Origin: Myxosarcina sp. GI1
GTDB taxonomy: Bacteria; Cyanobacteriota; Cyanobacteriia; Cyanobacteriales; Xenococcaceae
Direction of reading: 5' to 3'
DNA length: 64,000 nt
Assembly: GCF_000756305.1 (NCBI RefSeq)
Contig: NZ_JRFE01000022.1
Coordinates: forward strand, 202,414-266,413
Numbering within the stretch: position 1 is the stretch's first letter; every line of letters begins with the position of its first letter. Below are positions 56,032-64,000 of this stretch, piece by piece. The translations under genes were made by a program, and so were the position numbers. The notes beneath the pieces were generated by a model. It saw only the letters and a list, made by a program, of their open reading frames with translations. It was not told where the DNA came from and did no database searches.

Positions 56032-56502
56032 ATGATATTAAAGCGTAAAATATATGAATTATTTATTTATTGTATCGGTTTGAGTAGCAGTTTGATTGTC
56101 TGCGTTGCTAATTAAAGTATTGAAATATATTTGATGCAGAAATAAAAATAGATATGAGTTAAGAGCCCCAACTACATAACGCAATACTACAGTAAAGAAA
56201 GTCAGATTTTAAAAAATATCTGTAGTCAAGCCGACGAGAGCATCCCAGTTTTCAATTAAGCAGAAATACTTGAATCAAAGATTGCATTATCTAGACAACA
56301 ATTAATTGTTCTTTTGGTGTCTTGCTTTATTCAAAAGAGTCTTGCTTGACATTATTCTACTTTAAGCATTTGTACTTACTGCAAAAGTGAGATGCTCTCA
56401 GGTTAAGAAACAAAACCCAACCCTGATGCAACTCTATTTTCTTATCCGCTATGCTTATGTTGAAGCAAATGCGAACTATAAAATTTACTTTTTACCCGAA
56501 GT
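56032..56502. other. Gene-free stretch holding the inverted-repeat element
   Basis: 471 bases with no gene. It contains the 165-base element at 56236-56400. The flanks are AT-rich without other structure. Confidence 0.55.
56236..56400. mobile_element. MITE-like element with about 40-base imperfect terminal inverted repeats
   Basis: The left end begins GAGAGCATCCCAGTTTTCAA and the right end, read inward on the other strand, begins GAGAGCATCTCACTTTTGCA. About 34 of the first 43 positions agree between the two ends. The 90-base centre has no gene. No target-site duplication is obvious. It could be the two ends of a deleted insertion sequence or a non-autonomous element. Confidence 0.65.
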
Positions 56503-57684
56503 TTATGCCGCATCTTTAAAGCTAATTTTTAAATAGTCTTCCTCGATCTTGGCACCAGAAGGTTGAAGTGCCGCTAATGCTTGGGGTAAAACCAAATTAC
56601 GGCGATGATTGCCAATTCTAATATTGAGTTCGTCTCCCGTTTTGTTTAACTGAATTTTTTCTTTGGGAATACCAGGTAAATAAAGGTGGAGGCTGTAATT
56701 ATCCTGTTCTTGGATTATTTTTATCGTATTTTCTTGATAATATACTTTGGTAGGATCTTCATCTTTATAGAGAGTTTCTTTGAGTTTTTCCAAAGCCTCT
56801 AAACCGCACATCTCTTCTGTAAATAGTGGTGCCTCCTTTACAGGCAAAGGATGAAAATTATCGTAAATTTCTTGTTTGTAGGTATTCTGATTGGCTTTCC
56901 AACGCTGGAAAAATGGATCGTTTACTTCGTCGGGAAGAATGCGATTGGCAATAACTAAATCTGTAGCGACATTGTATAAGCTAAGGTACGCATGAGCGCG
57001 AAGGGATTCTTTAATTACCATACGTTCGGGGTTCATTACCAAACGTACTGAGGTTTGATTGTTGTCGGTTAAAACTTTTTCTAAAGCTTCGATCTGTTCG
57101 TAAAACTCATAAGGTGCATCCATCACTTCATTATCAGGTAAAGAAAAACCCGTAATCGGCTTAAAAAACGGCTCGAACAATGGTCTTAACGCCGCCGACA
57201 TTCCCTGTAGGGGTTTATAAAAACGTCTCATGTACCAGCCTCCAACTTCGGGAAGACTGAGCAATCTTAAAGCCGTTCCTGTTGGTGCAGAATCGATAAT
57301 TAAAATCTCATAATCCCCTTCGTCGTAGTGGCGTTTCATTCTTACCAAGCCAAAAATTTCGTCCATCCCAGGTAAAATCGCCAACTCTTCGGCTTGAACT
57401 CCATCTAAACCTCTAGCCTGTAAAACCTGAGTAATATAACGCTTGACTGCACCCCAGTTACCTTCTAATTCTCTCAGTGCGTCTAGTTCGGCACCCCACA
57501 GGTTGGGTCTTACCTGTTGCGGATCGTGTCCCAACTCAACATCGAAACTGTCAGCTAGTGAGTGAGCGGGATCTGTACTTAAAACTAAGGTTTTATAGCC
57601 TAGTTCGGCACACCGCAAACCAGTTGCAGCCGCTACGGAGGTTTTACCAACTCCTCCTTTTCCAGTCATTAAAATTACACGCAT
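56503..57684 (-). CDS. ArsA/Get3-like ATPase with C-terminal HSP20-like domain
   Basis: A 393-residue single-copy ArsA-type ATPase. The deviant Walker [16 protein letters not shown] is at about 8-22, [13 protein letters not shown] (switch) near 38, [18 protein letters not shown] near 130 and a [13 protein letters not shown] region near 214. From about 315 to 393 a separate domain reads like a small heat-shock (alpha-crystallin) fold: [20 protein letters not shown] and [15 protein letters not shown]. Get3 proteins carry tail-anchored proteins; the arsenite role needs ArsB and pump cysteines, neither of which I see. The HSP20 tail is usual in cyanobacterial members. Confidence 0.9.
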   Translation of the reverse strand: MRVILMTGKGGVGKTSVAAATGLRCAELGYKTLVLSTDPAHSLADSFDVELGHDPQQVRPNLWGAELDALRELEGNWGAVKRYITQVLQARGLDGVQAEELAILPGMDEIFGLVRMKRHYDEGDYEILIIDSAPTGTALRLLSLPEVGGWYMRRFYKPLQGMSAALRPLFEPFFKPITGFSLPDNEVMDAPYEFYEQIEALEKVLTDNNQTSVRLVMNPERMVIKESLRAHAYLSLYNVATDLVIANRILPDEVNDPFFQRWKANQNTYKQEIYDNFHPLPVKEAPLFTEEMCGLEALEKLKETLYKDEDPTKVYYQENTIKIIQEQDNYSLHLYLPGIPKEKIQLNKTGDELNIRIGNHRRNLVLPQALAALQPSGAKIEEDYLKISFKDAA

Positions 57685-57713
57685 TGAAATTTACTTTAGA
57701 TCGTATATTTACA

Positions 57714-58112
57714 TTACTTATCATTGTGTACCTTTTTTACGCCAAAATTCTGAAGCAAAACATCAAAAGGTGAAATGTGCCAGCGGTCTATATGAGAAAC
57801 AATTTTTTCTGATGAGTTTATTTTTAAGTCAGTCCAACCAGGAATTGCCAGTCTGGGTTTCCAGGGTAAAGGAGAAGTCAAGTTTAAAGTCCATTCCACT
57901 TTAACTATCTCGTCCTTACGGGTAATATGATGGACATCCATTTGCACATTGCCAAAAAAAGTACCGATAAAACCAATCATTTTTTTGTAGCGATCGCGAC
58001 CCCGAAATTCATTTAGGGGATCTTTAAAATAAACGTCATCGGCATAAATACTATAGGTTTGATTTTCGGGAAATCTTTGATAATCTTGCTTTAAAGTTTC
58101 CACAATATCCAT
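57714..58112 (-). CDS. DUF2358 family protein
   Basis: A 132-residue protein with an NTF2/SnoaL-like composition. Seen: IVETLKQDYQRFPENQTYSI at the start, VYFKDPLNEFRGRDRYKKMI near 28 and WHISPFDVLLQNFG near the end, as in DUF2358 of cyanobacteria and plants. Possibly a ligand-binding or enzyme-like fold. Function not known. It lies 29 bases before the ArsA-like gene on the same strand, so they may be co-transcribed. Confidence 0.88.
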   Translation of the reverse strand: MDIVETLKQDYQRFPENQTYSIYADDVYFKDPLNEFRGRDRYKKMIGFIGTFFGNVQMDVHHITRKDEIVKVEWTLNLTSPLPWKPRLAIPGWTDLKINSSEKIVSHIDRWHISPFDVLLQNFGVKKVHNDK

Positions 58113-58149
58113 AAAATAACGTCCTCGTTTAAAGCTAATAGCTTTCTGG

Positions 58150-58719
58150 TTAAACTTCTACTTCCGACCACAACCTTTCCAACTGATATTTCCAGGCGGC
58201 TAGAAACTGTTTTCTTTGCTGGGGATCTTGGTCTACACCGCCAAGCATTCCTTCTTGATAAAATCTATCCAGAGTTTGATAGGTAGCTTCTAAACTCTGT
58301 CCTTGCTGCTTGGCAGCTTTGATAATCTGACGGATGCGCTGTTCGATTACCTGACTGAAAGGTTCGGACAAACCTTTTTCGAGTAGAGATACTAAAATAG
58401 CGATCGCACTAACAAAATCTTCATCGGTCAAACTAGCCAGACGATGGTGAAATACTCCCCATAGTACCCCTTGAGCCAGGGCATAGCGAACCTGTTGGGT
58501 CGTATCGAAATTATCGCTCAAGAGTTGAGTTAGCAAAGACTGTGCTTCGGCAGCAGAAGCGATAGGAACTAACATTCGCAGCCAGGAACCATCTTCAGAT
58601 AAAACCACTAATAAATGCAAGCGATCTAGATCTACTTGCCAGGTATCTTTGCTTTCATGTTTGACTGTAGCCTCGGGAAACTGCTGGTTCAGAATCGGGG
58701 CTATTTCTTCTGATTTCAT
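58150..58719 (-). CDS. Cyanobacterial hypothetical protein
   Basis: A 189-residue soluble protein, family not recognised. The N-terminal 90 residues form a mixed fold (WQVDLDRLHLLVVLSEDGSW, LRMLVPIASAAEAQSLLTQL), somewhat like YbjN or secretion-chaperone folds. The C-terminal half is helical (VIEQRIRQIIKAAKQQGQSL; DQDPQQRKQFLAAWKYQLER). The N-terminal likeness is only impression. First of three leftward genes with DUF2358 and the ArsA-like gene, suggesting a shared operon. Confidence 0.75.
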   Translation of the reverse strand: MKSEEIAPILNQQFPEATVKHESKDTWQVDLDRLHLLVVLSEDGSWLRMLVPIASAAEAQSLLTQLLSDNFDTTQQVRYALAQGVLWGVFHHRLASLTDEDFVSAIAILVSLLEKGLSEPFSQVIEQRIRQIIKAAKQQGQSLEATYQTLDRFYQEGMLGGVDQDPQQRKQFLAAWKYQLERLWSEVEV

Positions 58720-58814
58720 GGTGCGATCGCCGTATAAACTTAACTATGTAGTTTGCGTTACACTCAGCTTAATAGTTTTTTGTGGCGATCGAGTCGGTAA
58801 TTCTATAGATTCTT

Positions 58815-59312
58815 ATGAATTCGAGGCAATCGCTCTCTTATTTAAACTACGATGCTTATCTGCTTCATCGTCAATGGATGAAACAAGCGATCGCTCTGGC
58901 AAATGAGGCAGGTAAAGCTGGAGAAATTCCTGTCGGGGCAATAATTGTAGATGAACGAGGAAACCTATTGACCGAGTCCGCCAATCGCAAACAACGCGAT
59001 GGCGATCCGACAGCACACGCAGAAATTTTAGCCATTCGTGAGGCTTGTAAAGTAAAACAAAACTACTATCTGAAAAATTGCACTCTTTATGTGACTCTAG
59101 AACCCTGTCCCATGTGTGCTGGAGCAATTATTCAAGCTAGACTGAGTTTACTAGTATATGGCGCGAGCGATCCCAAAACTGGCGCAATTCGCACCGTCAC
59201 AAATCTTCCCGATAGTGCCTGTTCTTTTCATCGTTTGTCGGTAATTGCTGGTATCAGAGAATCGGAATGCCGCCAACAATTACAAGCCTGGTTTGCTAAT
59301 AGAAGAAATTGA
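58815..59312 (+). CDS. tadA: tRNA-specific adenosine deaminase
   Basis: A 165-residue zinc deaminase that converts A34 to inosine in tRNA-Arg(ACG), whose gene lies at 41604-41677. Seen: AIALANEAGKAGEIPVGAII near 25, the catalytic HAE in DPTAHAEILAIREA near 70 and the zinc ligands PCPMCAGAI near 101. A divergent, overlapping 104-codon minus-strand frame is a shadow. The first 17 residues are a short extension before the deaminase fold. Confidence 0.95.
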   Translation: MNSRQSLSYLNYDAYLLHRQWMKQAIALANEAGKAGEIPVGAIIVDERGNLLTESANRKQRDGDPTAHAEILAIREACKVKQNYYLKNCTLYVTLEPCPMCAGAIIQARLSLLVYGASDPKTGAIRTVTNLPDSACSFHRLSVIAGIRESECRQQLQAWFANRRN

Positions 59313-59341
59313 TAATGTACGGGCAATGCAGTATCTTACCC

Positions 59342-60031
59342 CTATATTGGCAAACGCTGAATATTGCGATTACTCCCAATCACTACCATAATCGAGCCTT
59401 TCTTTAGCCTCTCTTGGGGGTTGGGATTGGTAACAAACTTATCTCCGTCTCCAATAGCCAAAATACTAATTCCGTAGCGTCGCCTTAATTCTAATTGAGC
59501 GATAGTTTTATCGTGAAAAGTTTCTGGAACTAAAATTTCCACAATACTATTTTCGGGATCTAATTCAAATCGTTCCAAGAGTGCGGGTTGGTTTAAAGTT
59601 CTGGCTAGAGAACAACCAGCTTCCCGTTCGGGGAAAACTACGCGGTCTGCCCCGACTCTTTGTAAGACTTTGCCGTGAATTTCTGAAGAAGCTTTGGCAA
59701 TAACGTGTTCTACACCTGCTTCTTTAACATTAAGAGTAGTAATAATACTTTCTTGTAAATAATTACCAATCGCCACAATTACCGTATCCATTTCAAAGAT
59801 ACCAGCCTCCTTTAAAGATTCTGGTTCGGTAGAGTCAAGCTGAATCGCATGAGAAGCAATTCTCTGGGTCAATACCTGAGTGACTAATTTTTCATCTATA
59901 TCAGTGCCTAAAACTTCACAACCCATTTCATGTAGAGTCTGGCATACTGCTCGACCAAAACGACCCAAGCCGATTACGGCAAATTGGCGATTTTGGCGCG
60001 AGGGATTGGTCAAAAAATTTAGAGATCTCAA
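59342..60031 (-). CDS. ktrA: Potassium uptake regulatory subunit KtrA/TrkA family
   Basis: A 229-residue RCK protein that binds nucleotide and gates the KtrB channel-like pore. Seen: FAVIGLGRFGRAVCQTLHEM at the N-terminus (Rossmann GxGxxG), GTDIDEKLVTQVLTQ near 42 (acidic end of strand 2, NAD-type), VEHVIAKASSEIHGKVLQRV near 105, and a C-terminal TrkA-C domain (IVEILVPETFHDKTIAQLEL). It starts at TTG because no better start is in frame. It follows the ktrB gene by 91 bases on the same strand. Confidence 0.92.
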   Translation of the reverse strand: MRSLNFLTNPSRQNRQFAVIGLGRFGRAVCQTLHEMGCEVLGTDIDEKLVTQVLTQRIASHAIQLDSTEPESLKEAGIFEMDTVIVAIGNYLQESIITTLNVKEAGVEHVIAKASSEIHGKVLQRVGADRVVFPEREAGCSLARTLNQPALLERFELDPENSIVEILVPETFHDKTIAQLELRRRYGISILAIGDGDKFVTNPNPQERLKKGSIMVVIGSNRNIQRLPI

Positions 60032-60122
60032 TCTAATTATTACCTAAAATAATTGTCGCTATTGGCATTTTAATCTAAGTGCGATCTCGATTAGCGAACT
60101 TTTCTGGTAAGTAAAAACTTAG

Positions 60123-61457
60123 CTATCCAACTAGCAGATTTTCTTCGGGATACTGAACGGTACTGGGACGAGAGTCGCCAATAATAGCAGCGATAAAAAT
60201 CAAAATGCTAACTCTTCCTGCATACATAACAAAAACTAAAATTAATTTGGAGAGAGTAGATATATCAGCGGTTATTCCTACAGATAGACCTACCGTAGCA
60301 AATGCCGAAATCACCTCAAACAAAATTTGAATAAAGTAAAAGCCGGCATCGAACCAGGAAATTAAAATAGTTGCTACGACTATTGTGGCAGCAGAACCAA
60401 AAACTACGGCGATCGCTTTTAAAATTAAGGTACTAGGAACTTCTCTTTGATATATAACTACCTGATTTTTTCCCCGCAGCACCGATCTGGTAGAGTCATA
60501 AAGAATACGAAAGGTAGTAGTTTTAATCCCACCTCCAGTACCGCTAGGACTGGCACCAATAAACATTAAACCCATAGTAATAAACAGACCTGCCGCAGTC
60601 ATTTCACCGAGATCGATGGTGTTAAACCCAGCCGTTCTAGTGGTCATAGATTGAAACCAGGCGGATAGAAATTTGGCTTTAAAAGGAAGGGTTTGCAGAG
60701 TATCGGGATTTTGTAGTTCGGTAAAGAAAAAGGCAATAGTTCCTACAATTAACAAAAGTATCGTCGTACTGGTGACTACTTTAAAATTCAGCGAAAAGCA
60801 AAATCTTTTGCGTTTTCTCTGGGCAAAGTTGAGAAACCACAAATACATTTCGACAATTACCTGATAGCCAATACCGCCAAAAATAACCAAACTCGAAATA
60901 ATTAAGTTTATTGCCCAAGAATCTTGATACCCAACCAAGCTATCGGAAAACAGGCTAAAACCAGCGTTATTCCAGGCACTAATGCTGTGAAAAATTGAGA
61001 GCCATAACCCATCAGACCAACCATACTCGACAACAAAAGTTCGTAGCAATAAAAAAATTCCCGTGATTTCAAAAATTGCTGTCGTGGCGATAATCGATCG
61101 CACCAAATTAGTGCTCCCTTGCAAAAAAGGGCGATCGAAGGATTCTTGAATGGCAAATTTTTGTCTGAGGTCAAACTTTCTACCTAATAGCAAGATTAAA
61201 AAAGTGGTAGTCATCATATAGCCCAAACCACCTACTTGGATGAGCAGCAAAATAAATAACTGTCCCCAGAAAGAAAAATATTCACCAGTATCGACTACTG
61301 CCAAACCAGTGACGCATACGGCAGAGGTAGAGGTAAATAATGCCACGATCGGATTATTCCAGGTGCCATCAGCAGTCGCAATAGGTAAGAACAACAGCAA
61401 AGAGCCAAGGGTGATTAGAGCCAGAAAACCCAAACAAATAGTACGAGCGACGGTCAT
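60123..61457 (-). CDS. ktrB: Potassium uptake membrane subunit KtrB/TrkH family
   Basis: A 444-residue polytopic channel-like transporter. The four selectivity-loop motifs are seen: STSAVCVTGLAV (near 45), SAWNNAGFSLFS (near 161), TTRTAGFNTIDL (near 270) and ISAFATVGLSVG (near 388). Each carries the central Gly of the filter. The longest frame starts at a TTG at 61472, but the ATG at 61457 is better. With KtrA it takes up K+ (often Na+-dependent) and supports osmotic adaptation. In Synechocystis a third subunit, KtrE, is needed and none is here. Confidence 0.93.
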   Translation of the reverse strand: MTVARTICLGFLALITLGSLLLFLPIATADGTWNNPIVALFTSTSAVCVTGLAVVDTGEYFSFWGQLFILLLIQVGGLGYMMTTTFLILLLGRKFDLRQKFAIQESFDRPFLQGSTNLVRSIIATTAIFEITGIFLLLRTFVVEYGWSDGLWLSIFHSISAWNNAGFSLFSDSLVGYQDSWAINLIISSLVIFGGIGYQVIVEMYLWFLNFAQRKRKRFCFSLNFKVVTSTTILLLIVGTIAFFFTELQNPDTLQTLPFKAKFLSAWFQSMTTRTAGFNTIDLGEMTAAGLFITMGLMFIGASPSGTGGGIKTTTFRILYDSTRSVLRGKNQVVIYQREVPSTLILKAIAVVFGSAATIVVATILISWFDAGFYFIQILFEVISAFATVGLSVGITADISTLSKLILVFVMYAGRVSILIFIAAIIGDSRPSTVQYPEENLLVG

Positions 61458-61504
61458 AATTGAAGACAGCAACTAATGTCTAATGTTTATTGTTGGAGCA
61501 TAAC

Positions 61505-62503
61505 TTAATTGGAACCACTTTTGTCAGTAATTTCCATCGTCCATTTAAGTAACTGTTGCCACTCAGCAGCAAGAGTTAGTGAATTAACGTCAAAATCGAG
61601 TTTTCGTTCGCGAGAATGTCGAGCAAAACTTTCTATCCAGTCAACTACAGTTTCTGTCGCTAAAGCAGAGCGATAACTCCAGGCTCTTTTTAAATATGCC
61701 ATTGTTTCGACTCGCTGCCCTCTGCAATCTAAATACCAGGCAAGCTCAACTAGAGTTCGATAGCTCACTGAGTTTTTTAGCGAACGAATTGTAAGAGGCA
61801 AATCTGGCTGAGTAAAAAAATCATCTAAAACTGCATTTACAGAATTAGCTTGCAGTAAACTGTTCTCTATAGCCGGGTACTTGTGCTGACAGCCAACCGT
61901 AACTTGTTTTAACCATTCCGCTTGGCAACCTTTAAGAGCTAGTTTGAGAACCAAATTCCAAGCTTCGGCACCAGGAAACTTTTCGTCAAAACCACCAACA
62001 TATTTTAGCCATTCATGACGAAACATCATCGTGCCAGGAACGAGCGCCGAACGAGCCAGCCAGGCTTCTAAATCTAACTTGGGTATGCTCTGCCAGGGGC
62101 AGACTGTAAGCTGCTCTCGTTCGTCAGCTTCTATTGTCTGCCAACCGCTGTCAACCATACCGATATTGTTTCTGCGAACGAAAATTGCCGCTTGAGAGAC
62201 TAACTTATTAGGTAAATAATATTCATCCGCAGCTAAAAAAGTAATTAGATCTCCTTGTGCCAGAGTAATTCCCAGATTGAGTGCTGCTGCTAACCCCTGC
62301 TGCTGCCGAAAGTAGCGCAGTCGCTCGCTGTAGGTGGCTAAAATTTCTGAAGTGCGATCGCTAGAGCCGCGATCGATGACTAAAATTTCATAGTTACAGT
62401 TTTTTTGTTGTAAAACGCTAGTCACAGCCCGTTCGATGTAGCGATCGCCACGCTCGACGGGAATAATTACACTAACGAGCGGTTTTACATTAGCAAATCC
62501 CAT
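61505..62503 (-). CDS. Glycosyltransferase family 2
   Basis: A 332-residue GT-A transferase. Seen: PLVSVIIPVERGDRYIERAV at the start, ILVIDRGSSDRTSEILATYS near 40 (VIDRGSSD), ALNLGITLAQGDLITFLAAD near 75, GTMMFRHEWLKYVGGFDEKF near 155. A helical C-terminal part (about 225-330) follows, longer than in minimal GT2 enzymes. It is cytosolic by composition. It lies 47 bases upstream of ktrB on the same strand and divergent from a TPR gene. Acceptor unknown; no relation to KtrE is visible. Confidence 0.85.
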   Translation of the reverse strand: MGFANVKPLVSVIIPVERGDRYIERAVTSVLQQKNCNYEILVIDRGSSDRTSEILATYSERLRYFRQQQGLAAALNLGITLAQGDLITFLAADEYYLPNKLVSQAAIFVRRNNIGMVDSGWQTIEADEREQLTVCPWQSIPKLDLEAWLARSALVPGTMMFRHEWLKYVGGFDEKFPGAEAWNLVLKLALKGCQAEWLKQVTVGCQHKYPAIENSLLQANSVNAVLDDFFTQPDLPLTIRSLKNSVSYRTLVELAWYLDCRGQRVETMAYLKRAWSYRSALATETVVDWIESFARHSRERKLDFDVNSLTLAAEWQQLLKWTMEITDKSGSN

Positions 62504-62686
62504 ATTAGCTCTATAAAGTTTGTTCTATTTTGCCTACCGTAAATTTCTTTTATATCCTAAAGATTTAGAATCTGGGCTTACTAACAAATCATGCTTAGTA
62601 AGGGATGATGCTTTACGTTCTAAAACCAAGTATTACAATATATTATAACCTGCTTTGGTAAAACTCATTCCCGATGGCGTTGACTT

Positions 62687-64000
62687 ATGAAGATGCAAGA
62701 CGAATCTTTTAGCGAAAAAATCAGGTCTTACTTTGCCAGGGAAGAATGGGGAGCGATCGCTACTGCTTGTGAATCAGCCGCCGAAAGACAAGAATTAGCA
62801 GCCGGCATCTATCCTTTTTTAGCTAAAGCTTATGTGCGTCTGGGAAAAGTAGATGCAGCAATTGCCACCTATCAAAAACTACTCAAAAATCTGTCGAATA
62901 AAGCTTCGGCAGACGTTTTGAGCAAGCTTAATAGCGAATTCGAGCAACCCGAAGTCTATGCCCAACTAGGTTTGTTATATGGCAAAAAAGATCGGCTGGA
63001 TGAGGCAGTGCGACACTATCAGCAAGCATTAAATCTCAAACCCGACTGGACACAAGTACAGTTTAATCTTGCCGTAATTTTCCAGCGGCAAGAAAGCTGG
63101 GATCTGGCGATCGCTGCCTATCAAAAAACTTTGGAAAGCGAGCCAAATGCAGCAGCATATTTTAATTTGGGAGCGATTTACGAGCGGCAACATAATTTAG
63201 AAGCAGCAGTAGCCAGCTATCAACAGGCGATCGCGCTTCAGCCAGAGCGAATAGATACCTATACTAAGCTGGGTAATATTTTCTCGAAACTACAAAAATA
63301 TAGCGATGCTATTGCCGCCTTACGAGGGGGATTGGAACTCGACCCCACTCAGGCTAGCTTACACTGCGCTCTCGGACGAGTTTACTGGCTAGACGGACAG
63401 CCAGAACTCTCTCTAGCCAGTTTTGAGTATGCAATTGCTATCGATCCTCAGATGGCTGTGGCTTATCAAGATCTGGGCAAGCTGTGGCAGCGGCGCGGAG
63501 ATTATACTGCCGCCATTGCTTGTTTTCGTAAGGTAATAGAACTAGAACCCCACAACCTTGTGGCATATAGCCGTTGTGCCGAGGTTTTACAGCGAGTCGG
63601 ACGACTTGCTGAAGCTATTGAGTGTTGGCAACGCATCATCTCTCTTCAGCCTAATTTTATCGCTGCTTATATACGCCAAGGTATAGCCATTCAACCTCAG
63701 ACCCTACTAGAAATGGCAAAATCTTCCTGCGCTCGCTTTCTCAACGTTTTAGAACAGAAATTAAATTATTCGGAAATCTATCACTATCTCTGGCAAACTT
63801 GTTGTTGTTGGGGAGAGATTTGGTTCGAGCGTGGAGAGTTCGAGCGAGCCAAGTTTTATTTTCAACAGGCTCTAGAAATAAAAACTGACGAACCAGAAGT
63901 ATATTTGCGCCTGGGAAACTGTTTGGCAAAACAGCGACGATTTGATGCTGCCATAGCAATTTATCGCCTGGGTTTGCTGGTCGATGGCGATTGCCGCCAG
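62687..64000 (+). CDS. TPR-repeat protein, cut by the window end
   Basis: An open frame of 438 codons with no stop before the window ends. The protein starts MKMQDESFSEKIRSYFAREE and carries at least nine TPR units spaced about 34 residues (for example DEAVRHYQQALNLKPDWTQV near 103 and DLAIAAYQKTLESEPNAAAY near 137). Long TPR proteins of this kind in cyanobacteria often continue into sugar-transferase or other domains. No signal peptide is visible. Its 3' part is unseen, so the full function cannot be judged. Confidence 0.88.
   Translation, partial: MKMQDESFSEKIRSYFAREEWGAIATACESAAERQELAAGIYPFLAKAYVRLGKVDAAIATYQKLLKNLSNKASADVLSKLNSEFEQPEVYAQLGLLYGKKDRLDEAVRHYQQALNLKPDWTQVQFNLAVIFQRQESWDLAIAAYQKTLESEPNAAAYFNLGAIYERQHNLEAAVASYQQAIALQPERIDTYTKLGNIFSKLQKYSDAIAALRGGLELDPTQASLHCALGRVYWLDGQPELSLASFEYAIAIDPQMAVAYQDLGKLWQRRGDYTAAIACFRKVIELEPHNLVAYSRCAEVLQRVGRLAEAIECWQRIISLQPNFIAAYIRQGIAIQPQTLLEMAKSSCARFLNVLEQKLNYSEIYHYLWQTCCCWGEIWFERGEFERAKFYFQQALEIKTDEPEVYLRLGNCLAKQRRFDAAIAIYRLGLLVDGDCRQ

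Noticed and set aside
56236-56400. 6S-like or other structured RNA from the long closing inverted repeats
   Set aside because: The similarity runs to the very ends like transposon termini, and no promoter or terminator is visible. Kept as a mobile-element candidate.
58813-59127. 104-codon frame antisense to tadA
   Set aside because: Shadow of the conserved deaminase gene, including its zinc-site codons.

Overview
The window is chromosomal DNA of a cyanobacterium. Direct markers are a psbI gene for a photosystem II subunit, a CpcS/CpeS-type phycobilin lyase, a cyanobacterial Yfr1 small RNA next to trxA, several gene families known mainly from cyanobacteria (DUF760, DUF2358, DUF3181, a PetF-like ferredoxin), many copies of the HIP1 octamer GCGATCGC (for example 34282-34289 and 53514-53521) and heptameric tandem repeats between genes. 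The DNA is AT-rich. I cannot fix the genus; a unicellular or pleurocapsalean lineage is only a guess. I see no rRNA, prophage or CRISPR array.

Region 1 (1-18.3 kb) is an exopolysaccharide locus. A leftward set holds a GT4 transferase, a Wzx-like flippase, a second GT4, a Wzy-like polymerase, a 2202-residue two-module nonribosomal peptide synthetase and a rhamnosyltransferase-like GT2. A 750-base AT-rich gap separates it from a rightward set: a membrane GT2, a pentapeptide-repeat protein and a Wzc-like co-polymerase with a degenerate P-loop. This looks like a Wzx/Wzy pathway with a peptide synthetase embedded in it. The synthetase begins with half a condensation domain, has a serine-like first adenylation code and ends in a thioesterase with Cys in place of the usual Ser.

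Region 2 (18.3-31.2 kb) is mixed: a J-domain/TPR protein, an ABC exporter, a large TPR protein, two secreted proteins, an inositol-phosphatase family protein overlapping a nuclease lipoprotein, a ferredoxin, tRNA-Ser(GGA), gcvT, psbI with a clear terminator, and a CtpA-type protease. Region 3 (31.3-36.8 kb) carries ftsQ, ftsZ, thiD, scpB, a DUF760 gene and mtnP. ftsZ and thiD overlap by four bases.

Region 4 (37-51 kb) is housekeeping: the bilin lyase, mnmA beside an IS1-type transposase scar, an MFS transporter, tRNA-Arg(ACG), moaC, a DUF255 thioredoxin-like protein, a Ppx/GppA phosphatase, an LpxB-like protein, a LOG protein, trxA and yfr1. Region 5 (51.8-64 kb) contains a ribbon-helix-helix/coiled-coil/membrane-anchor protein with 252-base internal repeats, a GT2, two small membrane or cytosolic proteins, a 165-base inverted-repeat element, an ArsA/Get3-like ATPase with an HSP20-like tail, tadA, a KtrB/KtrA potassium pair, a GT2 and a TPR gene cut by the window end.

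Several starts given here differ from the longest open frame. The alternatives were chosen for an ATG, a signal peptide, a ribosome site or family N-termini, and each case is explained in its entry.
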